This document shows, in pieces, positions 19,449-27,678 of a DNA stretch of 64,000 nucleotides (the first letter of the stretch is position 1; the number at the start of each line of letters is the position of its first letter). The notes under the pieces were generated by a model. The model worked only from the letters and a program-made list of their open reading frames with translations, made no database searches and was not told the origin of the DNA. This stretch comes from Nocardioides faecalis (GTDB lineage Bacteria > Actinomycetota > Actinomycetes > Propionibacteriales > Nocardioidaceae). A program made the position numbers and the translations under genes. The stretch covers positions 1 to 64,000 of the forward strand of contig NZ_CP074406.1 in assembly GCF_018388425.1 (NCBI RefSeq), written 5' to 3'.

Positions 19449-19982
19449 TCACACGGTTTTCTTGACCGGTTCATCCTCTGCGGCAGAGGGCCCCGGCCGG
19501 GGACTTGGCTCGGAGTGAAGAACGACCGCGGCAACGACGGCCGCAGTGACCTCGCGCGGATCCTGATGCTCCCAGAACCGGAGGACGAGCCATCCGGCGT
19601 CGCGGAGTCGTTCTGTGGTTTCGGTGTCGCGCGCAACATTTTCCGCGAGCTTCTTGGACCAGTAGGCCGCGTTCGACTTGGCGCTGGTCGCATGCTGAGG
19701 GCACGAATGCCAGTAGCAGTCGTCAATAAAGATCGCGATCCGCCGCTTCGGGAACACAATGTCCGCCGTTCTCCGCAGGGACGGCTCAGGGCGGTAGTCG
19801 ACGCGGTAGCGAAGTCCGGCGGCGTGCAAATGCCGACGAACGGCGAGCTCGGGAGAGGTGTCTCGGGACCTGTTGCCCTGCATGACCTTGCGCGAGGCAG
19901 GGCTGCTCGCCCAACTCTGGTACGCCGGCACCTCTCCATCTTCGCCCGGCGCAGGCGGCGAGCAAAGTCGGACAGGCGGCAC
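19449..19982 (-). CDS. vsr: Vsr-like very short patch repair endonuclease
   Basis: Nicks next to T in T:G mismatches that arise by deamination of 5-methylcytosine, protecting methylated sites from mutation. The 177-residue protein carries the family order SWASSPASRKVMQGNRSRDT, SPELAVRRHLHAAGLRYRV, the catalytic Asp in TADIVFPKRRIAIFID, then the Zn/active-site CYWHSCPQH and YWSKKLAENVARDTE. The usual DGC before the Trp-His is DDC here. The first ATG (19982) is used because the conserved SWASSP segment lies upstream of the internal Met. Its partners are the two m5C methyltransferases of the same island. Confidence 0.9.
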   Translation of the reverse strand: MPPVRLCSPPAPGEDGEVPAYQSWASSPASRKVMQGNRSRDTSPELAVRRHLHAAGLRYRVDYRPEPSLRRTADIVFPKRRIAIFIDDCYWHSCPQHATSAKSNAAYWSKKLAENVARDTETTERLRDAGWLVLRFWEHQDPREVTAAVVAAVVLHSEPSPRPGPSAAEDEPVKKTV

Positions 19983-20029
19983 CGCCGGTGAGACGATGAG
20001 ACGACTATCGAGGAGATTCCAGTACTCAT

Positions 20030-20745
20030 TGGTGCTGGTCGCTGCTGAACGTCTCTAGCTGTCCCTCAACGTCTTGGGTGTCTGGCCGGACGGCAGAAGT
20101 GGCCTTGAAGTGCGGCAATGCGCGGCTCCCGCTGGGAGGTCCCGCGACTGCTAGTGACCTGATGACCGGGTACGTCTAGCGCCGGACAGCCGCCTCTTGC
20201 GGGGAGCCGCGGTCTGCCTCGGTGGTGACCCTCGTCCGAACAACGACGGGAAGTCGCCTCAGTCCGCGGCGTGGCCGATCAACTGGGGTGCGCCTGGGGT
20301 TGTAGCGGTGCGCCAGGCATCCGGCAGCCGGCCGACCCCTGCGGTGCACCTCGACGTAGGTCGCGTCGGTGCGCGCCCTCACGGGCAGGTAGCCGTCGTA
20401 GGCGGGGGCTGCCGCCTCGGCGCCGGGGTGGCCTCTCCGGAGCGCCCAGGCCTCCGGCAAGTCCTGCCCAAGCGTCCCGGCGATGGACCGGTGCAGGGTC
20501 TCGCCGCGACGACGACGGCGAACGGGGGCAACGGCCCGCCGCCGGCCAACGCGTCCGCGGCGTGGTCGAGGACCTGCCAGCAGAGCTCTTGGGTCGCATC
20601 GTCGATCTCCGTCCATGCGGTCATGGCGCACAGGGTGACCACCCGCTCGTGCCGCCGGCGCGATTCTCGAGTTCCTTTACGCTCCCGACCGGCTCAGGCG
20701 CCCCTCGTGAGTGTTTCCCGTGAAACTCCGGGGGGCCGGAAGGGC
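20030..20745. other. Right edge of the island: no intact gene
   Basis: About 700 bp between vsr and the EEP-family gene holds no convincing intact reading frame. The only protein-like signal is the frame-broken remnant at about 20260-20624. No copy of the tRNA-Ala 3' end was found here, so a tRNA-type attachment repeat is not supported. Confidence 0.6.
20260..20624 (-). pseudogene. Frameshifted remnant of a small conserved protein
   Basis: Reading on the minus strand from the ATG at 20624, a plausible protein start (MTAWTEIDDATQELCWQVLD) runs to PPFAVVVAA near 20500, then continues only after a change of frame as GETLHRSIAGTLGQDLPEAW and later APAYDGYLPVRARTDATYVE. The join at about 20500 is consistent with loss of a few bases in a GCG-rich tract. 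No single frame gives a credible product. The parent family is not recognised. It sits at the far edge of the R-M island. Confidence 0.5.
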
Positions 20746-22101
20746 TCAGCGCGGAGGCAGCGGCAGCGACGCGACCTGCATGAAGTGGTCGGAGGCGACC
20801 TGCGACTTCAAGCCGTAGACCCGGTTGACGAAGGCGCAGGAGCCCTTCACCCGACCGTAGGTGAGGATGTAGTCGCGGCGCAGCGGGCTGGCCTTGAGCG
20901 GGAACTTGAACTGGTTCGTGGTCTGGTACTTCGCCCCCGAGATCCGGGCGGAGGCGAAGGCGTCGTAGAAGCCGGCCCGCATCAGCGCGCGCTGCACGTT
21001 GTTGTTGGGCTTCGTGGCGGCGGTGGAGTTCAGGTCGCCGGCCAGGACCACCTGGTCGCCGTACTTCTTGTGCAGGTTCTTGAGCAGCGTGATCACCTGG
21101 TTGACCTGCCGGCCGCGGGTCTGCACGTCGGCGAGGCGCTCGCCGAGGTGCATGTGCACGGAAGCCAGGATGAAAGGCGCCTGCGTCGGTCGGCGTGCGG
21201 CGTCGATCGCCTGCAGCCGGACCCAGGGCACCATCGTGTCCTTCGGGGCGCCCCTGTCATCGATCCGCAGCAGCCCGCGTCCGTTGCCCTTGTCGGCGTC
21301 GGTGCCGGCGAGCATCTGGAAACGGTTGGCGTCGTAGAAGACGCGGGTGCCGCCGAGCGAGCCGGGCAGGGGGCGGTACCACTCCTGCGGGATCGCGTCC
21401 CTCCAGTCCGCACTGGTGTCGGCGGCGTTCAGTGCGCGCAGGACGACCTCGTTCTGCGGCAGGGAGCCGTAGCCCTGGTCGGGCTGGCCGCTGGCCTCCT
21501 GGATGGCGACCGCGCGGGCACCGCTGCGGCGGATCTCGTTGACCACGTTGGCGCGCCGGTTCGCCCAGCTGAAGGCGCCCTTGTCGGCGGTCCACGTGCG
21601 GATGTTGAACGCACCCACGGTCACCCGGTTCGTGGCCGCCGCGGTGCAGGCGGCGCCGATCGGGGTCTGGATCCACTTGGTCGGGGTCTCGCTGCGCCCG
21701 CCGCCCTTGCGGTAGACGAACACCTTCACGAACGTGTAGTTGCCCGACTGCGGGTAGGCCCCGGCAGCGCGGGACACGATCACCGACCGCTTCTTGCGGC
21801 TCACCTTGTACTTGCGCGTCTCGACGTCCAGCTGGCGACTGACACCGACCTTGACGACGTACTTCTTGACGTACTTGCCCGGCTTCTTCCACGACACCTT
21901 GATCCGGCCGTCGCGGGTGTTGGTCAGGCTCAGCTTCAGGTACTTCGTGCCGTTCTGGTAGCTGCCCGACGCCACCCCCGTCGGGTTCGACTTGGCCTTG
22001 CGGGCCGCGCCCCCGGCGTCGGCGAAGCCGGCCACGAGCGCACCGCACAGCAGCATGACGAGGACGGCCTGGACGGCGCGGCGGATCGGGCGTGTGAACA
22101 T
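20746..22101 (-). CDS. Secreted endonuclease/exonuclease/phosphatase family protein
   Basis: A 451-residue exported protein starting at the ATG complementary to 22099-22101: signal peptide MFTRPIRRAVQAVLVMLLCG with cleavage around AGFADAGGA. Residues about 35-150 form a fibronectin-III-like region. The EEP hydrolase domain follows: VGAFNIRTW, AIQEASG, the ASVHMHLGERL segment, VVLAGDLNST and a terminal VASDHFMQVA carrying the catalytic Asp-His. The family cleaves phosphodiester or phosphomonoester bonds in DNA, lipids or sugars; the substrate is unknown. Confidence 0.88.
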   Translation of the reverse strand: MFTRPIRRAVQAVLVMLLCGALVAGFADAGGAARKAKSNPTGVASGSYQNGTKYLKLSLTNTRDGRIKVSWKKPGKYVKKYVVKVGVSRQLDVETRKYKVSRKKRSVIVSRAAGAYPQSGNYTFVKVFVYRKGGGRSETPTKWIQTPIGAACTAAATNRVTVGAFNIRTWTADKGAFSWANRRANVVNEIRRSGARAVAIQEASGQPDQGYGSLPQNEVVLRALNAADTSADWRDAIPQEWYRPLPGSLGGTRVFYDANRFQMLAGTDADKGNGRGLLRIDDRGAPKDTMVPWVRLQAIDAARRPTQAPFILASVHMHLGERLADVQTRGRQVNQVITLLKNLHKKYGDQVVLAGDLNSTAATKPNNNVQRALMRAGFYDAFASARISGAKYQTTNQFKFPLKASPLRRDYILTYGRVKGSCAFVNRVYGLKSQVASDHFMQVASLPLPPR

Positions 22102-22318
22102 GGGGAGAGCTCCAGACGGTGCTGCGCGTGGGACACGCCGTGATGCGCGCGCCGTGATCAGGTCTGTCGACTGTATTGCAGACGACCCAGACGGACGGGC
22201 ACTTCCGGTCACCCCGTCCCCGAGGGCGACGGCCGATCGGACGCATCCCTGAGCGTGTTGGCAACGTGGTGAGGATCTCGTTCCGGTGGACCGGTGAGCC
22301 CATGGCAAGATCGTCGCC

Positions 22319-23272
22319 GTGAGGGGAGCCCGGTTCGCTGCAGCTCTGGCCGGGCTGGCGCTTCTGAGCGCCTGCGCGAGCGAGGCCAAGCCCGTCTACC
22401 AGGAGGAGCCGATCGCCCGCGCCGTCATCACGACGTACGACGAACAGCTGGAGCCCTCGGCCGCGGTGCTCGCGCTGGTGCCCGCGGAGGCCCAGACAGT
22501 GTCGGTCACCGACTTCGAGCAATTGCGCCTCGTGCTCGGGCTCGGCTCGATGCAGGAGGCGTCCCCCGCTGACGTGGCCCGGTTCTGGCGCCGGCTCCCC
22601 CGCACCGCGACCCTGTCCCGCGGCCTGTTGCGCGGGGTCGACGCCAGGCTGCGCGCCGACTTCGGGTTCACCCAGGACGACGTCGCGTGGGAGGCGCGCT
22701 ACACCGGCGCCGCCAAGGGCTGGATCCTCGCGTTCCGGAACGGCACCTCGATGGATGCCGTCGCGCGCGCCGTGAAGGCCGGAGTCGGTCCGCTGGCGGA
22801 CGCCGTCGTGGACGCCGACCGCCGCCTGGTCACCTCCGCGAAGCCACCGGAGCCCGAGGCCGCGTGGGGTGCCGAGCCGGCGCTGGCGGCGCTCGGCGGC
22901 CAGGAGGCCGTGGCGACGTACCTCTCGCGCGGCTGCCTCGACGTCGACTCCGTCTTCGGCAAGGGCGTGCAGGCCAAGCTGGCGGCCGAGCCGGCCGCCG
23001 CGCTGCGCGACCTCGACGAGCTCGACGGGTTCGCCCTGGCGATGGGCAGCGAGCTGGCCACCGTGCAGCTCGGTCCGAAGCGCCGCGACGCCTTCGACCG
23101 CGTCAGGCTCGCCGAGAACCTGCCGCCGACGGTCCCCGACTTCAACGTCGCCCTCACCCGTCCCGTCGCGGACCCCTCCACGGGACGCCTCGGCTACACC
23201 CTCGACGACCCCGCCGCGGCGGCCGAGCTCACCCGCACCCGGCAGCTGCCGTTCGCGGTCTGCGCCGGCTGA
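22319..23272 (+). CDS. Putative lipoprotein of unknown function
   Basis: A 317-residue protein with a lipoprotein signal (MRGARFAAALAGLALLSACA; lipobox LLSAC, Cys19). The mature part is mostly alpha-helical in composition, with no recognised domain; it contains a Cys in SRGCLD and one near the C-terminus (FAVCAG). It starts at GTG 22319 and is followed by the SURF1 gene after about 90 bp. The role is unassigned; a cell-surface location is inferred from the lipobox. Confidence 0.8.
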   Translation: MRGARFAAALAGLALLSACASEAKPVYQEEPIARAVITTYDEQLEPSAAVLALVPAEAQTVSVTDFEQLRLVLGLGSMQEASPADVARFWRRLPRTATLSRGLLRGVDARLRADFGFTQDDVAWEARYTGAAKGWILAFRNGTSMDAVARAVKAGVGPLADAVVDADRRLVTSAKPPEPEAAWGAEPALAALGGQEAVATYLSRGCLDVDSVFGKGVQAKLAAEPAAALRDLDELDGFALAMGSELATVQLGPKRRDAFDRVRLAENLPPTVPDFNVALTRPVADPSTGRLGYTLDDPAAAAELTRTRQLPFAVCAG

Positions 23273-23361
23273 AACCGGCACCGGCTGAGACCTGGGCCGA
23301 CTGAGCCAGCGGGGGCGTCCCGAAATCGGCCCAGACGGCGTCCGGATCGTACCCTGGGAGG

Positions 23362-24189
23362 GTGTCGGAGAGCTCGAAGCTGCGTCCGTGGAGCCCGCGC
23401 CTGTGGGGCGTGCACCTCCTCGGCCTGCTGTGTGTCGGGTTCGCCGTCGGCATGGGCCTGTGGCAGTACGACGCGTTCACCGAGCGCCGTGCCGCGGAGC
23501 AGCAGGACCTGACCCGCTCCGAGCCGGTGGCCATCACCGAGCTGATGGGGCCCGACGACCCCTTCCCCCGCGCCGGTCTCAGCCATCCCGTCGAGGTCCG
23601 CGGCACCTTCCTGCCCGAGGGCACGGTGCTGATCGACGACCGTGAGGGCGCCGGCGGCCGCGACGGCCGCTGGCTGGTCACCCCGATCACCGTCGGCGAG
23701 CCCGGCGCTCCCGCGGTGCCGGTCATCCGCGGCTGGGTCGACGACGACACCGACCTCGACGAGCTGCCCGCGCCGCCGACCGGCGAGGTCGACGTGCTCG
23801 GCTGGCTGCAGCCCACCGAGGGCGGCAACGACCCCGACGAGGACCCGACCGACGACATCGTGCCGCTGCTGCGCGTCGCCGACCTGCTGCAGCGCGTCGA
23901 GCCCGGCCAGGACATGTACGGCGCCTTCGTCCTCGCCAAGGAGCCGCTGGCCACCGACGAGGAGGCCGGGGTGGTCGCCGCGACACTGGACCAGCTGCCC
24001 CCCGCCAGCCGGTTCACCGGGCTGCGCAACATCCTCTACGCCGTCGAGTGGTGGGTCTTCGCCGCCTTCGCCGCGTTCATCTGGTGGCGCCACGTGCGCG
24101 ACGTTGTGGCGGGCACCACGCACGCGCGCCGGGTGGTGCAGACGGACGACGAGGACACCGAGACCGACGTCGTAGGCTCCCGGACGTGA
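23362..24189 (+). CDS. SURF1 family cytochrome oxidase biogenesis protein
   Basis: Membrane protein that helps assemble aa3-type cytochrome c oxidase (heme a insertion). The 275-residue product has an N-terminal transmembrane helix VHLLGLLCVGFAVGMGLWQY containing the family GxWQ motif, a large extracytoplasmic domain with VEVRGTFLPEGTVLIDDR and VPVIRGWV, and a second helix near the end (LYAVEWWVFAAFAAFIWWRH) with the conserved N-x-x-Y-x-x-E-W segment. The TGA overlaps the GTG of the DUF3817 gene, so the two are coupled. Confidence 0.92.
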   Translation: MSESSKLRPWSPRLWGVHLLGLLCVGFAVGMGLWQYDAFTERRAAEQQDLTRSEPVAITELMGPDDPFPRAGLSHPVEVRGTFLPEGTVLIDDREGAGGRDGRWLVTPITVGEPGAPAVPVIRGWVDDDTDLDELPAPPTGEVDVLGWLQPTEGGNDPDEDPTDDIVPLLRVADLLQRVEPGQDMYGAFVLAKEPLATDEEAGVVAATLDQLPPASRFTGLRNILYAVEWWVFAAFAAFIWWRHVRDVVAGTTHARRVVQTDDEDTETDVVGSRT

Positions 24190-24557
24190 AGAAGAACCTG
24201 CTCGCCTACCGCGTGATGGCCTCCATCGTCGGCGTGCTCCTCGTGGTGCTGGTGCTGGTCGGGCTGCCGCTGCACTACGGCTACCTGATCAGCGACGCCG
24301 CGTTCCTCGCCGAGGGCACCGGTGACGGTTGGAAGCTCGGCTCCGACATCTCCGCCTACCTCGGCGTCGCGCACGGCTGGCTCTACATGATCTTCCTGAT
24401 CGCGGCGTTCCTGCTCTCCCGCAAGGCTGAGTGGGACACCCCGTTCACCCTCGTCACGCTGGCCTGCGGCACCGTGCCGATCCTCAGCTTCTGGGCCGAG
24501 CACCGCGCCACGAAGCGGGTGCGCGAGGAGTTCGGCGAGGAGCTCGCCGCGCACTGA
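24186..24557 (+). CDS. DUF3817 membrane protein
   Basis: A 123-residue protein starting at GTG 24186 (MKKNLLAYRVMASIVGVLLV), overlapping SURF1 by 4 nt. It has three hydrophobic segments and the DUF3817 pattern HYGYLISDAA, LGVAHGWLYMIFLIAAFLL and FWAEHRATKRVREE. Members are integral membrane proteins of unknown function, often next to SURF1. The long 5' extension of the frame lies inside SURF1 and is rejected. Confidence 0.88.
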   Translation: MKKNLLAYRVMASIVGVLLVVLVLVGLPLHYGYLISDAAFLAEGTGDGWKLGSDISAYLGVAHGWLYMIFLIAAFLLSRKAEWDTPFTLVTLACGTVPILSFWAEHRATKRVREEFGEELAAH

Positions 24558-24572
24558 GCGACTCGGGGCGGC

Positions 24573-24893
24573 TCAGGCGAGCCGCTCGGTCTCGTCGCTG
24601 GGGTCCGGGTCGGGGCCGGTGGAGTAGCCGGTGGCCGGCGGCGTGTCCGTGGGCGCCTCGGCCAGGTTCGACGCCGGGCTGGCCGGCGGCACGCTCGTCT
24701 CGGTCGACCCCTGCATCGATCCCTGTGCCGACCCCTGTGCCGACCCCTGGGGCGTCGTGGTGACCGGACCCGAGGAGTCCGCGGACTGCCACACCGCACC
24801 GCTCTGCACCTTGCCGGCCTGCAGCTTCTTGGCCACGGCCGCCACCCCCGCACCGACCAGCGAGACGAACACCAGCTTCTTGAGCTTCTTCAC
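24573..24893 (-). CDS. Small membrane-anchored Ser/Pro/Thr-rich protein
   Basis: A 106-residue protein starting at GTG 24893 with AAGGAG about 5 nt upstream. The N-terminus KKLKKLVFVSLVGAGVAAVAKKLQAGK resembles the membrane segment plus basic stretch of the DLW-39 micro-protein; the rest is low-complexity, including a GSAQGSAQGSMQGS repeat encoded by four 12-nt units (24706-24753). No catalytic domain is visible. Divergent from the cyclophilin gene. Function unknown. Confidence 0.7.
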   Translation of the reverse strand: MKKLKKLVFVSLVGAGVAAVAKKLQAGKVQSGAVWQSADSSGPVTTTPQGSAQGSAQGSMQGSTETSVPPASPASNLAEAPTDTPPATGYSTGPDPDPSDETERLA

Positions 24894-25030
24894 GAGCACT
24901 CCTTCATGGGTGGGTGGGGGTCCCAGCATGTCCCAGGCGGGCAAACCCGGCTGCGCGCCCGACCGTAGGATCGAGGCGTCGCCGGACACCGACGCCCGGT
25001 GCGAGACCAACCCAGAGACGAGGAAACCCC

Positions 25031-25573
25031 ATGGCAGACCAGCAGGCCGTCCTGAAGACCAACAAGGGCGACATCACGGTCAACCTGTTCCCGAACCACG
25101 CGCCGCTGACGGTCAAGAGCTTCGTCGGCCTGGCCACCGGGAACCCGGTCGAGGTCACCCCCGAGGGTCCCTACACCCCCGACCGCCGCGGCGGCAGCAC
25201 CGGCGAGGGCCCCTTCTACGACGGCATCACCTTCCACCGCATCATCCCCGGCTTCATGATCCAGGGTGGCTGCCCCGACGGCATCGGCACCGGCGGCCCG
25301 GGCTACCAGTTCAAGGACGAGCCGCACCCCGAGCTCACCTTCGACAAGCCCTACCTGCTCGCGATGGCCAACGCCGGCCCGGGCACCAACGGCTCGCAGT
25401 TCTTCATCACCGTCGGCCCCGCCACGTGGCTGAACTTCAAGCACACCATCTTCGGTGAGGTCGCTGACCAGGCCAGCCGCGACGTCGTCGACGCGATCGC
25501 CGCCGTGCCGACCGGCCGCAACGACAAGCCGGTCGAGCCCGTCGTCATCGAGACGATCGAGATCAAGGGCTGA
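25031..25573 (+). CDS. ppiA: Peptidyl-prolyl cis-trans isomerase, cyclophilin type
   Basis: Accelerates proline isomerisation during protein folding. The ATG at 25031 gives a 180-residue protein consisting of a single cyclophilin domain with no signal peptide, so probably cytoplasmic. Landmarks: FYDGITFHRIIPGFMIQGG (active-site Arg and Phe), AMANAGPGTNGSQFFITVG and LNFKHTIFGEV. It matches the ori-proximal ppiA of mycobacteria and Streptomyces in position, followed 10 bp later by the rhomboid gene. Confidence 0.96.
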   Translation: MADQQAVLKTNKGDITVNLFPNHAPLTVKSFVGLATGNPVEVTPEGPYTPDRRGGSTGEGPFYDGITFHRIIPGFMIQGGCPDGIGTGGPGYQFKDEPHPELTFDKPYLLAMANAGPGTNGSQFFITVGPATWLNFKHTIFGEVADQASRDVVDAIAAVPTGRNDKPVEPVVIETIEIKG

Positions 25574-25583
25574 CCCAGCACCG

Positions 25584-26498
25584 ATGAGCAATCCTCCGGT
25601 CGGGGTGCCGACCTGTTACCGGCACCCCGACCGGGAGACCTGGATCCGCTGCCAGCGCTGCGAGCGCCCGATCTGCCCCGACTGCATGAACGAGGCCGCG
25701 GTCGGTTTCCAGTGCCCCGACTGCGTCGCCGAGGGCCGGCGCACCGTGCGGCAGGCGCAGGCGGCGTACGGCGGCGCGCCCTCGCGCAACCCCGGCGCCA
25801 CCTCCCTGACGCTGATCGGCATCAACGCCGTCGTGTGGGTGCTGATCACCGCGACCGGCGGCGGCAACAGCCGGCTCCTCGACTGGATCCTGCTGCGCCC
25901 GCGCGGCTTGTGCGTCGACGGCAACCTGGCCTACTCCGTCTCCCGCCAGGTCTGCGAGTCGCGCGCCGGCGCCGAGTGGCTGCCCGGCGTCACCGACGGC
26001 GCCTTCTGGCAGCTGGTGACCAGCACGTTCACCCACGTCCAACCGCTGCACCTCGGCTTCAACCTGCTGGCCATCTGGGTGCTGGGCCCGCAGCTCGAGC
26101 AGGTGCTGGGCCGGGTCCGCTACCTCGCCGTCTACCTGCTCTCCGGGCTCGCCGGATCGGTGGCCGTCTACTGGCTCTCCAACGAGTACGGCGCCACCGT
26201 GGGCGCCTCGGGTGCGGTGTTCGGCCTGATCGGTGCCCTCATCGTGGTCGGCCTCAAGGTCCGCGCCAACGTGCAGTCGCTGTTCCTGTGGCTCGGCATC
26301 AACGTCGTGCTCACCTTCACCGTCTCGAACCTGTCGTGGCAGGGCCACCTCGGTGGGCTGCTCGGCGGGTCGGTGGTCACCGCGATCATCGTCCTCGCCC
26401 CGCGTACCCGCCGCGCCCAGGTGCAGGCGGCCGGGCTGAGCGCCTTCGCGCTGCTGCTCGTGGCGGCCATCGTGGCCCGCGCCCTCGTGCTGACCTGA
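25584..26498 (+). CDS. Rhomboid family intramembrane serine protease with B-box-like zinc finger
   Basis: Start ATG 25584, 304 residues. The N-terminal 45 residues form a Cys/His zinc-binding segment (CYRHPDRETWIRCQRCERPI, then CPDCMNEAAVGFQCPDC). The rhomboid core has about six membrane helices with the HLGFNLLAIWVLG helix, catalytic Ser in VGASGAVFGLIGAL and catalytic His in WQGHLGGLLGG. It probably cleaves membrane proteins within the bilayer; the substrate is unknown. The ppiA-rhomboid-crgA order is conserved near actinobacterial origins. Confidence 0.94.
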   Translation: MSNPPVGVPTCYRHPDRETWIRCQRCERPICPDCMNEAAVGFQCPDCVAEGRRTVRQAQAAYGGAPSRNPGATSLTLIGINAVVWVLITATGGGNSRLLDWILLRPRGLCVDGNLAYSVSRQVCESRAGAEWLPGVTDGAFWQLVTSTFTHVQPLHLGFNLLAIWVLGPQLEQVLGRVRYLAVYLLSGLAGSVAVYWLSNEYGATVGASGAVFGLIGALIVVGLKVRANVQSLFLWLGINVVLTFTVSNLSWQGHLGGLLGGSVVTAIIVLAPRTRRAQVQAAGLSAFALLLVAAIVARALVLT

Positions 26499-26722
26499 CG
26501 CCGTCCCGCCCGGTTTCGGTCCGTCCGGCGCAGTCCACCCAGTTCATCCCCAGGTTTCTCCACCGCTGTGGAGGAACTACACACGTGTAGTTCTCCCCAG
26601 CGGTGGAGAAACCTGTGGATAACTCCGTCCTGGAGAGAGTGGAGTGGGTGGCGCGGCTGTTGCGGCCGGCCGGGCTGGGTACCGGTCGAGGCGTACCGCA
26701 CGCCGACGCAGAAGGAGACCCC
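26499..26722. other. Intergenic near-palindrome ending in a consensus DnaA box
   Basis: Arms 26551-26568 and 26598-26615 are perfect 18-bp inverted copies; the interior also pairs (26574-26582 with 26585-26593) around ACACGTGT (26581-26588). TGTGGATAA at 26614-26622 is the exact reverse complement of the consensus DnaA box TTATCCACA. The opposite end (26543-26552) has a degraded mirror of the same sequence. No T tract follows, so a simple terminator is not the best explanation. Confidence 0.8.
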
Positions 26723-26929
26723 GTGACCCACCGCAAGGTCGCCGCCCGTTGGAGCGCCGGATCCGTCGCACTGCTCGCCGCGCTCACGCTGGGCGCCTGC
26801 GGCGAGGACGGTGCCAAGGACGACGTCACCAACGACCCGGTCGACGACACCGCCTCCGTCACCCCGCCGACGCCCGCCGAGGAGCAAGAAGGCTCCGGGG
26901 ACGAGGGTGGCGAGGTCGACGACAACTGA
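26723..26929 (+). CDS. Small acidic putative lipoprotein
   Basis: A 68-residue product starting at GTG 26723, with GAAGGAGA about 6 nt upstream. The signal peptide ends in the lipobox LTLGAC and the mature chain is almost entirely Asp/Glu/Thr/Pro. No domain is recognised. The ribosome-binding site, lipobox and codon pattern support a real gene, but it is short and could be strain-specific. Confidence 0.65.
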   Translation: MTHRKVAARWSAGSVALLAALTLGACGEDGAKDDVTNDPVDDTASVTPPTPAEEQEGSGDEGGEVDDN

Positions 26930-26939
26930 CCTACCGGAG

Positions 26940-26967
26940 CCCGCGAGACCCTGCCCTTGCTCGCGGG
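26940..26967 (+). terminator. Weak hairpin after the small lipoprotein gene
   Basis: CCCGCGAG (26940-26947) pairs with CTCGCGGG (26960-26967), 11 nt after the stop codon. No T run follows, so termination is uncertain. Confidence 0.4.
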
Positions 26968-26975
26968 AACCGTGA

Positions 26976-27022
26976 CGAAAAAGGCGACGGCGCCGGCGGA
27001 CCTCGGTCCGCCGGCGCCGTCG
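26976..27022 (-). terminator. Intrinsic terminator of crgA
   Basis: A perfect 16-bp inverted repeat (26985-27000 with 27007-27022) and 6-nt loop. Read on the minus strand it is followed by CCTTTTT, placing a classical terminator 26 nt beyond the crgA stop. Confidence 0.85.
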
Positions 27023-27047
27023 TACGTCTGCCTGGGGTTGCTCCGGC

Positions 27048-27551
27048 CTACTCCCAGCGGGTGGCGAAGGTGAAGCCGACCGCCATGAAGCCGATGCCCA
27101 CGAACAGGTTCTTCTGACCCAGGTCGTTGAAGATCGGGATGTCCTTGGGGTCATTGCCGGTGAGGAAGATGTAGAAGATGCAGATCCACAGCAGCCCGAG
27201 CAGGAAGCAGCCGAGCATTCCCACGACCACACCACGCCCGCGGCCCAGCGGGGTCGAGGGGTGCGCGGAGATCGCCAGACCGAGGAACATCGCGATGAAC
27301 CCGATCAGGTAGTTGTAGCCCTCGAGGTCGGCCAGGAAGGCCGGCCCGCCCGGCTGGTTGGGCTTGCCGTCGGAGTTGAACGAGCCGAAGCCGTCGGTGG
27401 GCCGGATGCCGAAGTAGTAGTAGACGATCAGCGCGATCCCGGCGATGACCAGCAGCGCGGCGATGATCGTGCGCGGCGTGAGCACCGCGAGACGGTCACC
27501 GGCGAGCGGGTCGCGGTCCTTGCTCTTCGGCAGGCGGGGCAGCTTGGCCAC
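27048..27551 (-). CDS. crgA: CrgA-type cell division protein, internally duplicated
   Basis: CrgA is a small membrane protein that links FtsZ-associated and peptidoglycan-synthesis proteins in Actinobacteria. The GTG at 27551 gives 167 residues, about twice the usual 85-95. Four hydrophobic segments (about 27-46, 79-96, 107-131, 148-164) form two similar units: the first has IALIVYYYF...DLEGYNYLIGFIAMFLG, the second LLWICIFYIF...DLGQKNLFVGIGFMAVG with the family ending FATRWE. Each unit is helix - loop - DL - (Y/K)N(Y/L) - helix. Position before DUF881 and the pkn/pbp cluster is the standard crgA location. Confidence 0.85.
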   Translation of the reverse strand: MAKLPRLPKSKDRDPLAGDRLAVLTPRTIIAALLVIAGIALIVYYYFGIRPTDGFGSFNSDGKPNQPGGPAFLADLEGYNYLIGFIAMFLGLAISAHPSTPLGRGRGVVVGMLGCFLLGLLWICIFYIFLTGNDPKDIPIFNDLGQKNLFVGIGFMAVGFTFATRWE

Positions 27552-27678
27552 GAAAAGGGCTCCTCTGTCGGTTCGTCTGGACGCAGGGTCGTGCACGGTC
27601 GGTGACCTCCGCGACGCGCGCCGCGCTCCTGCACGGGCAGGTGCGCGCAGCGGTGATGCCGTGGTGGACACTGTCAGT

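Noticed and set aside
20030..20745. Attachment-site copy of the tRNA-Ala 3' end bounding the R-M island
   Set aside because: No direct repeat of the tRNA 3' segment was found at the right edge, and no integrase gene is present.
26551..26615. Palindrome as a transposon end or simple terminator
   Set aside because: No transposase or target duplication nearby and no T tract on either side; a DnaA box at its end points elsewhere.
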